Shown here one piece after another: positions 23,478 through 34,944 of a DNA stretch of 64,000 bases. The DNA is from Sipunculus nudus (Eukaryota > Annelida > Sipuncula > Golfingiida > Sipunculidae): NCBI GenBank assembly GCA_026874595.1, contig CM049321.1, positions 6,192,979 to 6,256,978 on the forward strand, given 5' to 3'. Numbering within the stretch: the first letter of the stretch is position 1; each line of letters starts with the position of its first letter. The position numbers were made by a program, and so were the translations under genes. The notes below the pieces were generated by a model that was not told the DNA's origin, did no database searches, and saw nothing but the letters and a program-made list of their open reading frames with translations.

Positions 23478-23855
23478 TACACACTAGAAGTCTCTGTGTA
23501 TGAAAATGGGGCATAATGGCCATGCAAGAAAAGAGCAGTATCAAAGTACATGTACACAGAAATGAAAAATAATAGATTACGTCTATATTTATGCTGGTAT
23601 TGAACAGAGAAACGCTGCCACTTCCTAGCCTTCAAATGCTATCTGTGACTAAATTTCTAAATTTGCCCATATTTTGTAAACACCGCTGTTTTGATTCGTT
23701 TTCCAATTTTCTCTGATGACTTCGCTCCAAGAAAGTCGGTTTGTTTTAGTTTAATTTAAAAATATTCCCGAGGCGTAACCACCGGCAGGTTCAAAAACTG
23801 GTCTAACTAGTAAGTTGAATACTCAAAAAACCCTTTTTATAATGTATGCACTTAC

Positions 23856-24048
23856 ACGCCATTGCAGTTTCCACACAGGCCAGACACTATTCCGTCGAAT
23901 AGAGATTAAAGGAGAGGTCGTAACAATCTCGTCCAGGCGAGCAAATTCTCATAGGTTCTTGCAAGGAATCACAGCAAAGCATTTTCTGGTCATCTATGTA
24001 GCAATCAAACTGTTGATCCTCGTAGGGAAGCGGCACACCAGCGCCGTT
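23856..24048 (-). pseudogene. Copy B exon: vWFD domain 2 centre, 1-base deletion
   Basis: On -, bounded by acceptor TTTTATTAACAG and donor GTAAGTGCA. It reads GVPLPYEDQQFDCYIDD, then LCCDSLQEPMRICSP, then CYDLSFN. It is 193 nt where copy A has 194. Around 23,893-23,902 one base is missing compared with A (TTTAATCTCTATTCGACGG versus the A version), bringing TAG into frame just before the GLCGNCNG hallmark. After the lesion the sequence still spells that hallmark in another frame. Either a true frameshift or a consensus error. Confidence 0.82.
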
Positions 24049-24821
24049 CTGTTAATAAAATAAATGCATTAGTTCGGTTATTTAGGTATCTGTAGAAATA
24101 ATTCCACGATATCAACTGAAATCAGACAAATCATTGATATCAGCATAAAACAGACAATGGGAAAGATCAGTAAAGTTTAAGCACAATGACAACAATTTGT
24201 ACTAGCTTGTTTACGTTTTAGGTACCTTACTTCATTGACCCGCTCTGCCGTCTGTTACATGAGGTATATACTATAATGCACGCGTCGGGCTGAAATCACT
24301 TCTGCCAATCAAATACGGATGGGCTTACAAGGTCTTATTTGATAGGTCAGATTTCGATGCCCTTATTTAATGATAAATATTTGATACTGAAAGAGTAACA
24401 GCTGTGTTTCTGGAACGGCGTAAAACAAGTGTATGCGAGTCAGTTAATTAGTCAAACTGCTTTTATAATTCATCATAAAATATGCGCAGGAGCACCAGGT
24501 AACTGATAAAGTAGGGCGGCCACCTCTTTGCTGGTAGGAAGATGCGACAATGTAAACAGTTTTTTTATTCGAAAGGATAATGCGAAAACAGTTGGGATGA
24601 ATTGGACACCAGGAGGTTCATCAAAGCATAAATTAGAAGCTGGGAAACGTTTATTCAGGGAAACCTCAAAATTATGACAACGGGACCTCGATAAATTGAC
24701 TTACCACCACCGCCATTATTAGCCGCCCTTTTCACCTTATTATGATAATGAGACCCTTAAACGCTCCTTCACAGAAGCCTTTCCATGCCCATGGTTGCAT
24801 GTGTTCTTTACAACACAATCG

Positions 24822-24872
24822 TGACGTCACGAAGTTCGATGACGTATGATGTATCATTGATGACGTCATCAA
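24822..24872. promoter_or_regulatory. Cluster of CRE-like TGACGTCA palindromes
   Basis: Within 50 bp there are two full TGACGTCA palindromes and one TGACGTA variant, the consensus of the CREB/ATF family. A further GTGACGTCAC lies at 26,165-26,174. It is intronic in the broken copy B; function is unproven and it could be part of a repeat. Confidence 0.35.
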
Positions 24873-26179
24873 CCTGAAACGCTCTATTTCTGTTCTCAAG
24901 TGTTGAGTATACCGCAGTTATTGTGAAATGTTTTGAAATATTTTGGATTATGTCTCATACGTGTTACGCGCCAAGTAAGACATTGTCATTCACTCGGTAG
25001 TCGGAAGGATGGCTTCGTTTGGTCTAGAAATTTTATACTATCTCCTTTCTATAAAAATATATCGGGAAATATGCCGACTAAGGAGTAAGGTACTGGAAGA
25101 GACTATACATGTTATATTTGTGAGAGGTCTCACAAATTATGCAAATTATGTTATTGTAAGGCTACTAACCGCACACAGAAATATCTACGACCTGATTAGC
25201 TGGACGGAACAGTATTGCTCATGATTATTCAATAAATGAATATGATATTAAGGTCACGTAAAGTCAATGGTGAGGTTGCATATTCAAGATGGAGGTCTGA
25301 CATATAAATAACACTAAATTCGAGATTATAGTGAAGTATACTTTTATTGAGATGGTCGCTTTACATATGTGGTCCGACTCGTAAGGCGATGTTTTTTTTT
25401 AGTATTGACCCTTTCTGTTTATATCGCATCCACATTCATAGGCAATATCGTGCTCAGCTTTTTTTATTTGCCGAACGTCAACATTCCGTACAGAGAGGAT
25501 TTACTTTAGGTTAATTATAATCCTTAGTTCTGAAAAATAAATATACATTAGCACGACTAATAATAACGATAAATTAACCTGCCGCCTAACTCAGATTCCA
25601 CAATATCTGAGTCCGTGTGCAAGTCTTTGTTCAGGCCACTCCAGTCCAAGTCCGAGTCCAGGGGATTCGAGCTCAGTTCCGACTTCCTCGGGTCCGAGTC
25701 AATAGGAACCTGAGTAAAAGTCCGAGACCGAGTCCAATAAGAACATTCTTATTAAAGGAATAGAAGAAAGATATTCAAAATAATCATAGGAATTTGTTTA
25801 GTTTATAAGTGACCTATACTTAAATTTTAAGTTAGGTCTAGCGTCTGACGTTGAGATAAAACTCGATATGTATAAAGTCATATTAATTATAAAATTATGG
25901 CAAATGTATACCATCGGTTATTAACAGTGGCATATTATTGGTTTTTACGTTTGGAATTAGCCGTGTAATTTCGGCTGGTAGGTGTTTAACTGGTTTTCCG
26001 TAGGCAAAATTCAGTTGCATAGTTTCAGTAAGGTCGCAATGCGATTAACCCTTCGCAAAATAATGCCTAATTCTTCAGAATGTATCGACAAATATAGGCA
26101 AAATGACTTCTTTTCATTGTTTCCTACACTGCGTGACTACAGCGAAGTTGCATGACTTTTACTTAGTGACGTCACCGTC

Positions 26180-26241
26180 AATTATTATAATAATAATAAT
26201 AATTATTATTATTATTATTGTTATTGTTATTATTATTATCA
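26180..26241. repeat. ATT/TTA trinucleotide tract
   Basis: Simple repeat of TAA/ATT units that gives a run of isoleucines in one frame; low-complexity only. Confidence 0.85.
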
Positions 26242-26869
26242 TTCTTCGTATTATTAATATATATCTAACGTATCTGCCAAGTAAAAATCACCGCCGAGGT
26301 GTATTTTACATATGTTTTCGAAAGCAAAATGTTTGATTGACGATTGATATTACATTTTACATTTTTTTTACATTTTTAGCTGAGATAACATTATCTTCAT
26401 TCAACCGAAGTATAAGGTCTAGTTTCCTCATATGATCTCCCAAGGCTCTAGCACATTGTATTATTTACCGTGATTGGTCCCCGGTAAGCAATGAACAGTC
26501 GTATGGCGCTTCTATGCTAATCCGAATCCGTTGTTTTAAAAGTCGCATTCAATCTGACTTTCATGATGTATGTAGATTTGGGCGATGTAAGCAGATTTTA
26601 ACGCACAGTTCGATTAAAGAAAAATACGCCGTATGGGCAATATTATACAAGTTTATATATTTTATATGTGCGTGCGTGGATACGTGTGTGTGCATGCATA
26701 CGTGTATGTGTATTTATGGATTGCACATGGGGTACCAGATTATCTTTGGCATACGAACATTAAAACCAAAATCCTTCGTGCACTAGGACATTTAGTCAAA
26801 AAAGGGATGTTTTGTTATAAAACCAAATAAAGAATACATATTTCCTTAATTATAACTCACATTGGCACA

Positions 26870-27003
26870 TTTATTTATTTATTTATTTTACTGGGCATAT
26901 ATCACCCAGGGATCCGAAAGGTGCGTTTGGTTGCGAGTGAAACAGGGCTGTTGGGTATGACTTTCCCATTAAGCGTGCAGACCGCTCAGCCTTGGTGGGG
27001 GAA
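26870..27003 (-). repeat. SINE fragment, minus strand, with (AAAT)n tail
   Basis: On - it reads CCACCAAGGCTGAGCGGTCT, GCACGCTTAATGGGAAAG and ACGCACCTTTCGGATCCCTG, matching the body of the SINE at 13,440-13,712. The 3' end runs into AAATAAATAAATAAAT (26,870-26,886). The tRNA-like head is absent. Confidence 0.75.
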
Positions 27004-27228
27004 AAAAAACACCGTGAAGATATCACCTTGATAAACATGTTACCCATTTTTACAACGATTGAGAATCCCTTAAGAAAAAATATATTGTGACCCAGGTCCT
27101 CCAAACTGATATAACGTTCCAAGTTAAGTGTCTAAGAGATGACAAATTTACCAATGTATCGACCAAACCGATTAACCAACCAAGTAACGAAGCAAACAAG
27201 TCAAAAACTTAATAAACATATATCTTAC

Positions 27229-27460
27229 CACAGACACGGATGAATGGTTCATACTATATACGCCTCCGTTCTGCCTGAAGATGATTTTGTCGGTCCAGCT
27301 GTGGCGCAGATTATTGTTTCGTCGCATTGTGATCATATCCATATCTAGCTTTCCATCATAAGTAAGGATCATATCATTTGTACATACACCATTGACGTTA
27401 AAATTGACACCATCCGGTATGTCGTGTGAGGGTATCCGCAGACTCTACAACATGGTCAGG
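27229..27460 (-). pseudogene. Copy B exon: first half of vWFD domain 2, in-frame TAG
   Basis: On -, between acceptor CTTGTATTACAG and donor GTAAGATAT; 232 nt. Read with 1 nt completing a previous codon, it ends in phase 0, exactly what the next exon needs. The frame gives SLRIPSHDIPDGVNFNVNG, VCTNDMILTYDGKLDMD and ends NGGVYSMNHSSVSV, plausible as the first half of a divergent vWFD. The fifth codon is TAG, a premature stop. The phase (1 + 77 codons) also fits directly after the copy A exon at 4,179-4,277, which supports the composite model. Not located in copy A. Confidence 0.68.
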
Positions 27461-30400
27461 CTGTAATACAAGAAAACAACAGTCAGCAATTTACTGTCCA
27501 AATGTTCAATTTTCAACATGCATAATGATAAACATTATTTTAATTTTTTTAATTTTTCTGATTATATTTAATATGCAACATTTTATTGACGGGTCCTAAC
27601 AATAATTTTTACTGAAAACAGTTGTTATCGAAATTAAGTTTTATTTTAAAAGTCAAAAGGGGTAATGCCGAATAAAACTGTATGTCTGTATAAGACAATT
27701 GAAATCAAAATCCAGGAAATTGAAGATTGAGCAAAAAAAAAAAAAACAAGAATTACAATTTTCTTATACCTTTTAAATACTCAAAACACGAGAAGCAATA
27801 CCAGAGCATCAATAGAAATTAGGATTCTTTGGAAAGAGTCAGTTATCACAGTGAACTTAATAATCATTTTTAGGTATGTCACCGAGATATATCTCAATGT
27901 ATTAATTTTAACCTATAAACTGAAAAGAAATAAACCTTTACTCATATTTTTAAGTTTTTAAAAACATTTTCATTCTATAATTTTCCGAGTGCTTTTTAAG
28001 TTTACCTCAACATTACATGCAATGTGAGATTGGGGATGGCTTCCTGCGGAACCCCTTGGGTAACCCCTCTGTTTAAATATACACAGGGTCCTGTGATCTT
28101 GTGACCTGCGATCCTATATCTTATGAAGATGCCAGAGATATTTTGTATCTTTAACAGCTAAACCTGGGTATCAATTCTCTAAATAATAGTGAACAATTGT
28201 ACAATTATTTCATAAAGATTCACAGACCAGTGTGTAGAAAAAAAATCTGCTTTCAGAATATTAAAATATCAAGAGGTCAAATGGCATTAGCTTTCTTAAC
28301 TCCCTGATGAACTTATATTTATTTTTTAACAAATATTTATACAAGATGAAATGTTGAGGTATAGCCTGATCTTCTAGAAGGATCGTCCATGATAACAGCA
28401 GTTATACAACAGGTTATACATAAAAATGAGGAAAACGTCAGTAGATGCAAGCAATATTGTAAAAAAGGATGTTCAATATAAGGTAATCAATTAAACGAAA
28501 TTCTAATATCATATGTTCACTAGTAGTCCTCTCGATTTTGAAAACATTTATACTGGAATGATAATACTTTATTTTCTAAGAACTTTATAAGTAATTGTAA
28601 TATATTTGAAGTGTGATTTGGTATATATATTTGTAAATGTATGATACAGACAATAATATATTTTAAAGTTGTCAGATCCTATAATTTCAGCCCTGTGTGT
28701 GTCTGCGAGTGCTGATTGAAATTGACGAGTGAAATTGACGCAACTGATGCTATGTTAATCAGTGGAGCAGATCTGATACCAAGCAGTTTATTAATATCCT
28801 CAACGTGTTAAAGAAATAAACTGTGGTAAAATTGATAATCTTATTGCTGGATTATGAACAAAATATATATATCTTTAAAAAAATAATGAAGAATAAAGGT
28901 ATAACTGGGAAGACATAGATTAAATAAGGGATGCTACAGCTTGCCAGGAGAGGCGTGCGCATGGATCCGCCACTGACAACGTATAAAACGTATGAACCGG
29001 AAACGGTATGTCCGTGTGCCACGGTAGTTTTCTGGGAAATTGTTGCATTTATCAAAATACCAACTGACAGTACACACATTATTGCAGATGATTATGCACC
29101 GTTTACAAAATGTATGTGTAATATCTGTCTTTAAAAAAAAAGATCCTCCTACATTTGGATATTTCAAGGACATTTCTCAAATCGTAAAGCTTTAAGAATT
29201 ATATTTAATAATTAATACAATAAATGCTTTTCTGTGAAGACTACTTTATGGGGAAATCGATATAATCAAACCCAGGAGAAACACTTTTAAAATTACTAAA
29301 AATCTAACCTCAACAACATAAACTCAGGACCTTTCGATCATGTGCCCGGCACCTTAACCATAAAACCACCCCGCCCCTCCCCCCCCCCCCCCCCCCCCGT
29401 GGATGAAAATACATACCCATAGTGGATGGCGGAGGTGAGTTTTGTGAACATTAGGTGAAAATTTCACAGTAAGATCGTTGGACTTACATATGTTAAGAGA
29501 GATTCTAGAAAATGGGGACCCGTTGGGTCCAGTATTAGAGAAAGGCTGTATTGCCATCTTTGGTTGCCCAAACGCATAAGGAAGCAAACTCCGCAGACCC
29601 GTAAGATAGCGTGGTCTGGTGGTCGAAATGAAACCAATCTATAAACATCGTTGTGGTTATGGGCCAAAATGAACTTCGGGGATGGCGAGCACGGAGTAAT
29701 GATGCGCGACCCAGCTGCGATGTGATGCTGCCAGGAATTCAACTGTGCGGAAGTGGAACGGCCAAATTGGTGTGCATTCTGTAAGTTAGGGCCTATGACT
29801 AACGCTGGTATCAAAAGTGGCCTACTGTCATGGCCCTTTACTGAGTATGTTTTGGGACAAATAAACCTGTGGACAGGATCATTTTAGTAGTATTAGATAT
29901 ATGCGGACACTGGACACTTCATTCCTGCCAAAAGAAACCCTTTATTAAATCAGCTATGCCTTCACCATGAAATGCTTTCTTAAATATGCAATAAAGATAA
30001 TAGAAAATAGCACTTGTAGCAGATATTTTATGTAATCTATGGCGGAAACACAAGTTCTAGATTTTACAATGAAATAACCTATTGGTCTATCTTATAATTA
30101 GACAGAAACATATATAATTAAACATAAATCTTGAATAGTGTATGTCAATAAATTAATTATGGAAATACAATGACATAAAATTAAAGTTCAGGAATGTTTC
30201 ACTTTAAACTAGGATAAGGCAAGTAAATTAATAGTAAGCTCTAATATTCATAGGTGTCGCTGGCAATTGATGGCTCCTGGCTTCAACAACATATAATCAG
30301 ATCCTGAAGGGCTGTTAAATCCACGTTTTGTAGGATATACAATATAATACTCAAAAATAAAGGATTATCCTAATCATTCCTTAACATTTACCACAGCTTG

Positions 30401-32486
30401 GCTAATAAAAAATTATATACGATATATATATATTTAATTTTTTCATGTATTCAAGATTGATAAAGTTTTTTTATTATGCCAGTTGATGCCCATTTCAATT
30501 TGGCGATTTAGCCCCTAAATTTATCATAAATTTCCCTTAAATCTCACACACGAACTTATAAAGGAGCAAAAACCTACTTAATATGGAAAGCTACATAATA
30601 AAAAAAAGCATAAATTTTTTGTGCAACTTTCTCTTCCTTCCGAATCTTTTGGCTAAGTGACATGGTCTTTGTCGAGGGTAAGCAACCTAATTTTTACAAT
30701 TATTTTTTTTAGAATATTTATGATACTCAAAAACCAATCAACAAATTTAAATGGAAATGTTTCAACAAGTAGGTAGTGGGCTTGGTCTGTATCAGTTTGG
30801 TTGAGTTGTTGTAACATTTAACTGTTTTCTAATATATTGATTTTACTGAATTATAGTAATATTTTACTAGGCATGATTATAGTTTTATTGTAGAAAGTTA
30901 GACCTTTCGAAATTTTTCCATTGCAGCTTTGGCATGGATGTGGTTTCATTCTAGTTATTTAAGCCCGTCTCATTCCTCCATTGCCGCTTGCTTTATATGA
31001 TATGTAATTTTAAGAATAGATTAACATATACCAATTATTTTATAAAGATTATAATTTACACGACCACATGTGGTTTGTGTGTTGTACTAGAGACTGTAAT
31101 GATGATTTTTTTTTTGTTTTCTAAGAATTATTTATAACATATGTAGTCAGTAAATTGATAGGCTAGTTAATTTAATCAATAAGCAAATACATTTCGCGCA
31201 GTTTTCTTACAGTTATTATTCATACTAGCTATTTTTCTAAACGAAACGCTGAAACGATGACCTATGCAAAGCCTCATCCGCAAAATATATAGGCTCAAGA
31301 TAATCTGAAGCTACTAGTTAGTAATTTGCAGTGTTAGCATTAGGAGGCGCCAAAACGTGTCGAGTTTCCCGATGAGGCATGACAAAAAAAATTCTATCAC
31401 ACTGAGAATTCAGAACTATATAACTCAGAAAATTACTCTAAACTATCGCAAAAGTCTGTTTACATATTGTTTTAGTTTTTCCTGAATATAAATTAAACTG
31501 TTGCTGCAGGGAGATTTTACGCGTTTTTTTCTGAAACATTTAATACACTCTGAATGAGATGTATAAGATTTATCATTTCTTTGCATTTTCAAGGATATAA
31601 ATACTTTAATTAGTTTAATATATTTTAACTGTAAATGGCTATTTTGCAGCCATTTAAGGTACATAGCATTTCCATTTTATTACCATAGACTTGTTAAGAT
31701 TGGTCGTAAAATATCTATTTTTCATTGTTTGCCTATATTAAGCGTGAAACTTTTTATTATTGGCGAAAATTTAAAAAAGAGTAATTTTAGTACACTTTAA
31801 ACTGTTATTGCACTACAAATTCATAATTCGAAGAACCAGCATCTAAAATTATTAGGTTTAACCTGGATTTTAATATGAAGGGATATTCCATTGTTGTTAA
31901 AAGTATGCTAGGATGATTTTTTTTTCTGGAAATTTGATATCTGATATCTGAAATTCATTAAACTATTTTAAAAGTTGCGTGAAATCGACAATTCTCAGAA
32001 ATCCGCAGTTACTAGACGACAAAAAGGTAGAAAGAATTATCGGTTTTATATTATGTGCATTTCATGGGGTCAGAGACCAAAAGTATAAAAAATACTCGAT
32101 GTATGCATTCGGCTTATCAGGAAACGGTTATGGCATGAAAGTCCTTGGAAATGCGGTCAAGATCAAAATGGATACCGGACCATGCCTGTGACCTAGACTT
32201 TCAATGTGTCTCAATTTCTGCTATAAAATATCTGCAGTTTAAAGATCTTGCCGAACATAAAATGAAAGAAGAAAGAAATAAAAATCTTGAATCTAAGGTT
32301 TTGCACTGAGGGGACCTCACGGGTTCCACGCATAATGCAGTTTTATTGTTAAAAAACTATTATCCCATATAAGCCTCCCCGTCCCACGTGGTGGCAGAGA
32401 GGGTGAAGAGGTTCCATAAAAGAAAAAAAAATAATGACACAATTCTTACATATGCCAATGTGATCTAAAATAAATTTCCGACATAC
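27461..32486 (-). other. Copy B intron 3, apparently missing two exons
   Basis: About 5 kb. In copy A the two exons completing vWFD1 (GLCGNNNG and CWNVTDG) lie at this point; I found neither. The part 30,240-32,486 aligns with the copy C intron (61,841-63,930), and 28,850-29,810 aligns with copy A 1,340-1,860. A 20-C run lies at 29,379-29,398. If the exons are truly gone, the flanking exons no longer join in phase. Confidence 0.6.
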
Positions 32487-32718
32487 CAACTGGACTTCCG
32501 TATAGTTGAGATAGTACGTCTTGCCGTCATAATGAATGATCGTACTATTTGCGAAGCTGACTTTAGGGTTATCTTTATGAAATTCAGGATAGACCCAGAT
32601 TTGGAATACTCCGTTTACGTCAGATGCGAAATTGTACACACAGTTGCTTCTGAAATGTACACTCGAGGATTGTCGAATTGTTTGCAGTTCCTGTAACCGC
32701 TCAGCTTGCAACATATAT
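32487..32718 (-). pseudogene. Copy B exon: vWFD domain 1 start, 1-base deletion
   Basis: On -, acceptor TATTTTCACAG and donor GTATGTCGG match the other copies. Length is 232 nt against 233 in A and C: CCTCCGAGTG in A/C is CCTCGAGTG here (near 32,664), shifting the frame after about 21 codons. Before the deletion it reads ICCKLSG; after it, in another frame, SSVHFRSNCVYNF and YYLNYTEVQL are preserved. An open frame running through this exon from an upstream ATG exists only because of the shift and is not a real protein. Confidence 0.85.
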
Positions 32719-33227
32719 CTGTGAAAATAACGCGATTTACCTGCAATACCAGTGCATCAGTCTGGGGAGAATCATGTACAAACAGCAGGTTCATAAGTAC
32801 ACAAGAAAACCCCTTTGTTAAACTCTCAAAATATCTCCGCAGAAAATGTTATCACACTCGGTCATTGGACTGAATCCATGTTTCATTTGGATCCTTGCAA
32901 CATTTAAATGTGCTGCCACCTAGCCTGAGATCAGTAAACCAATTGATCATTATATGGGGTTTATGACCTGCCTTGTTCACTGATCTCACACCATATTTCA
33001 GCATATAACACATAAATATTTTATGTAAAATGTCTGGATATAGATGATGAACCGGACCAAGAGAATAATTAAATCATTTTTTCCTTGTATCATTGCCCAG
33101 ATATTCTAAAAAAAATGATCAAAATCTGTTATATATTTTATAAATGTTGCAAAAAGGAAACAGACAAAAGGACAAACGAAAAAACAAACAAAGAAACATA
33201 ACATGGCGGATGTAATAAACTACTCAC
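32719..33227 (-). other. Copy B intron between signal and vWFD exons
   Basis: About 0.5 kb, against 2.1 kb in copy C. It contains the repeat tail at 33,078-33,215 (GACAAA motifs, ACATGGCGGATG) related to that at 9.9-10.1 kb. Confidence 0.5.
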
Positions 33228-33284
33228 ATGACAGCACGGATAGGAGGATAAACCTCCCATTGGACTTCATGGTGGCGTCTGTAC
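33228..33284 (-). pseudogene. Copy B exon: start codon and signal peptide
   Basis: On -, acceptor TTATTTGCTGCAG and donor GTGAGTAG. ATG at 33,270 sits in an ideal context (GCCACCATGA) and encodes MKSNGRFILLSVLS before the splice, a short basic-plus-hydrophobic secretion signal. The 43 coding nt end with T, which joins AT of the next exon to give Tyr. Copy C has the equivalent exon at 59,404-59,460. This part is undamaged; it belongs to the broken copy. Confidence 0.75.
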
Positions 33285-34729
33285 CTGCAGCAAATAATAA
33301 CCTGCGTCGATAATTAAATTAAAATTTGATGTTAAAATCGCAAATTTAGCAATGAGACGTGGATAACTCCCAACGCTGCATGACACTTTGAAGATTTAGT
33401 ATACACTAACAATTATCATAAGTTTTATTATTAAATGTGTGATTAATAAATTTTCCTAATGGTGTACCCATGATTGCTAGATGCGACCTGCGACATCCAG
33501 GTTTTAGTGTGTATGCAAAATGGCAGACCCGGATGTTTTGAGAAATATGAAGAAATAAACCTGACCCCTTCGTCATGGGCGGGCGAAGCTAAACGAAAGG
33601 AATCCGAGAGAAGCGTCCAGAGATGTTTTTATTTTCGAGTGAATTTTTGGCAAGGGACGTGTATTGACAAGGTTTGAAAATTAATAACGCTTTATGGCCA
33701 ATGCAAAATGCTTTAATTATAATAAAATAAGGTTGACGAACAAATCCATAAAGTGAGCGATGAATTAATAAACAGATTCAGGATACTGCAGTATGAATTA
33801 CATGATTTGCCAGTATGTTCTTCCAATCAAGAAGGTAAAGGAAATACTAGCGACCCAGGCGATTTGCATTCAATGTAAATATATGTGAAAGAAAGGATCA
33901 ATATATCAGTTTGTATAAGAATAAATGTGTGTACTTTAATGGCCAATGACCGCTTAAAATAAATATCTCATTTGTGTTGCAAAATTGGAAGGTCATTTGT
34001 ATATATATTCATATATATTTATTCATATATCAATTGAATTTTTTAAAATTCTGACACTCTTTGTATTTGCAACAGAGGTGATATATGTATTTCGTTCAGT
34101 TTTCAATGTATGTTTTATCAAACCTTCAACATTTACTGCAGATGTGAATTGCTTCAGCTTTATAAAAAAGAAGATATGCAGCACTTTTGACATGATAAAA
34201 TCGAGCAAATGAGGAAACTGCTGGTGTCAATATCAAGTGAGTCCGAGTGGTGTTCCGAACAGTAAAGGTCTAAAGAAAAATATTTGTACCTGTTTCATTA
34301 CATATTGCTTATTATTTCAAATATTAATAATTTCCACGAGCAAAATTGTTGTATTCTTAATGAGAATGATTGATTATTAGTAGTCGAATCGTAAAAATCG
34401 TGAAGTCGGATAAAATATATAATAGTTGAATTTTGATAAGATATTAAGAAATAAGATATTACGATTCCCTACCACCTCTCTTTCACCATCGCGGGCTAAC
34501 CCACTTATCCCCGTTATCACACTATTATAGGTTGCCCTATCAGCAGAGGTTATGGACAAATTGTTCACCAGCCAACAAAGCGGGAAAAGGGGAATCATTG
34601 CTTAACAGGTTCTCACCAATCGTAAATAATGTCTTTTAATCTTCCACACATGCGATGTACCCACCTCGGGTAACATAAATTCTGTTTGTACACAGTGGCA
34701 CGTTCATTAAAATGATTATGACATCTTAC
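33285..34729 (-). other. Copy B first intron
   Basis: Non-coding, shorter than in copy C (2.7 kb). Patches around 34,480-34,560 align with about 58,110-58,160 of C (GATAACGGGGATA). Nothing else recognised. Confidence 0.5.
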
Positions 34730-34760
34730 CTTGTCTGTTTTGGTGAGTTCTTTCTTACGT
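34730..34760 (-). other. Copy B 5'UTR exon (non-coding)
   Basis: Inferred start about 25-30 bp after the TATA box. It ends in GACAAG followed by donor GTAAGATG. The sequence GCCTGAGCACGTAAGAAAGA aligns with the equivalent in copy C. Confidence 0.6.
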
Positions 34761-34784
34761 GCTCAGGCTCCAGTTCTGGAGGAG

Positions 34785-34793
34785 CTTTATATA
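34785..34793 (-). promoter_or_regulatory. TATA box of copy B
   Basis: TATATAAAG on -, followed by CTCCTCCAGAACTGGAGCCT. It matches the copy C core promoter (56,639-56,647) both upstream (ACATGTGCCA) and downstream, to the first splice donor. Conservation in a copy whose coding part is broken suggests recent pseudogenisation. Confidence 0.75.
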
Positions 34794-34944
34794 CCTTCTT
34801 TATAGACAGGCTTGGCACATGTACACATTCCTCCTAGAATTGTCATAAATGCTGCCTCATAGAATTGGATGCCGAAAATTTGTCGGCAGGCTGCGGAAAC
34901 TGACTCTTATTTTTTTTTCTTTTTCACTTATTGTTTCAGAATGC

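Larger units (their letters stand above)
24049..27228 (-). other. Copy B intron inside vWFD domain 2
   Basis: About 3.2 kb, non-coding. It holds a CRE-like TGACGTCA cluster (24,822-24,872), AGTCCGAGTC-type repeats (25,605-25,745), an ATT/TTA-rich tract (26,180-26,241) and a SINE fragment (26,870-27,003). No further exon recognised. Confidence 0.5.

Noticed and set aside
23285-23635. 116-codon open frame rich in Tyr-Ile
   Set aside because: Produced by a (TA)n microsatellite.
32349-32714. 121-codon open frame on - through the copy B vWFD exon
   Set aside because: It exists only because of the 1-base deletion; its first third is out of the true frame and its end is intron.
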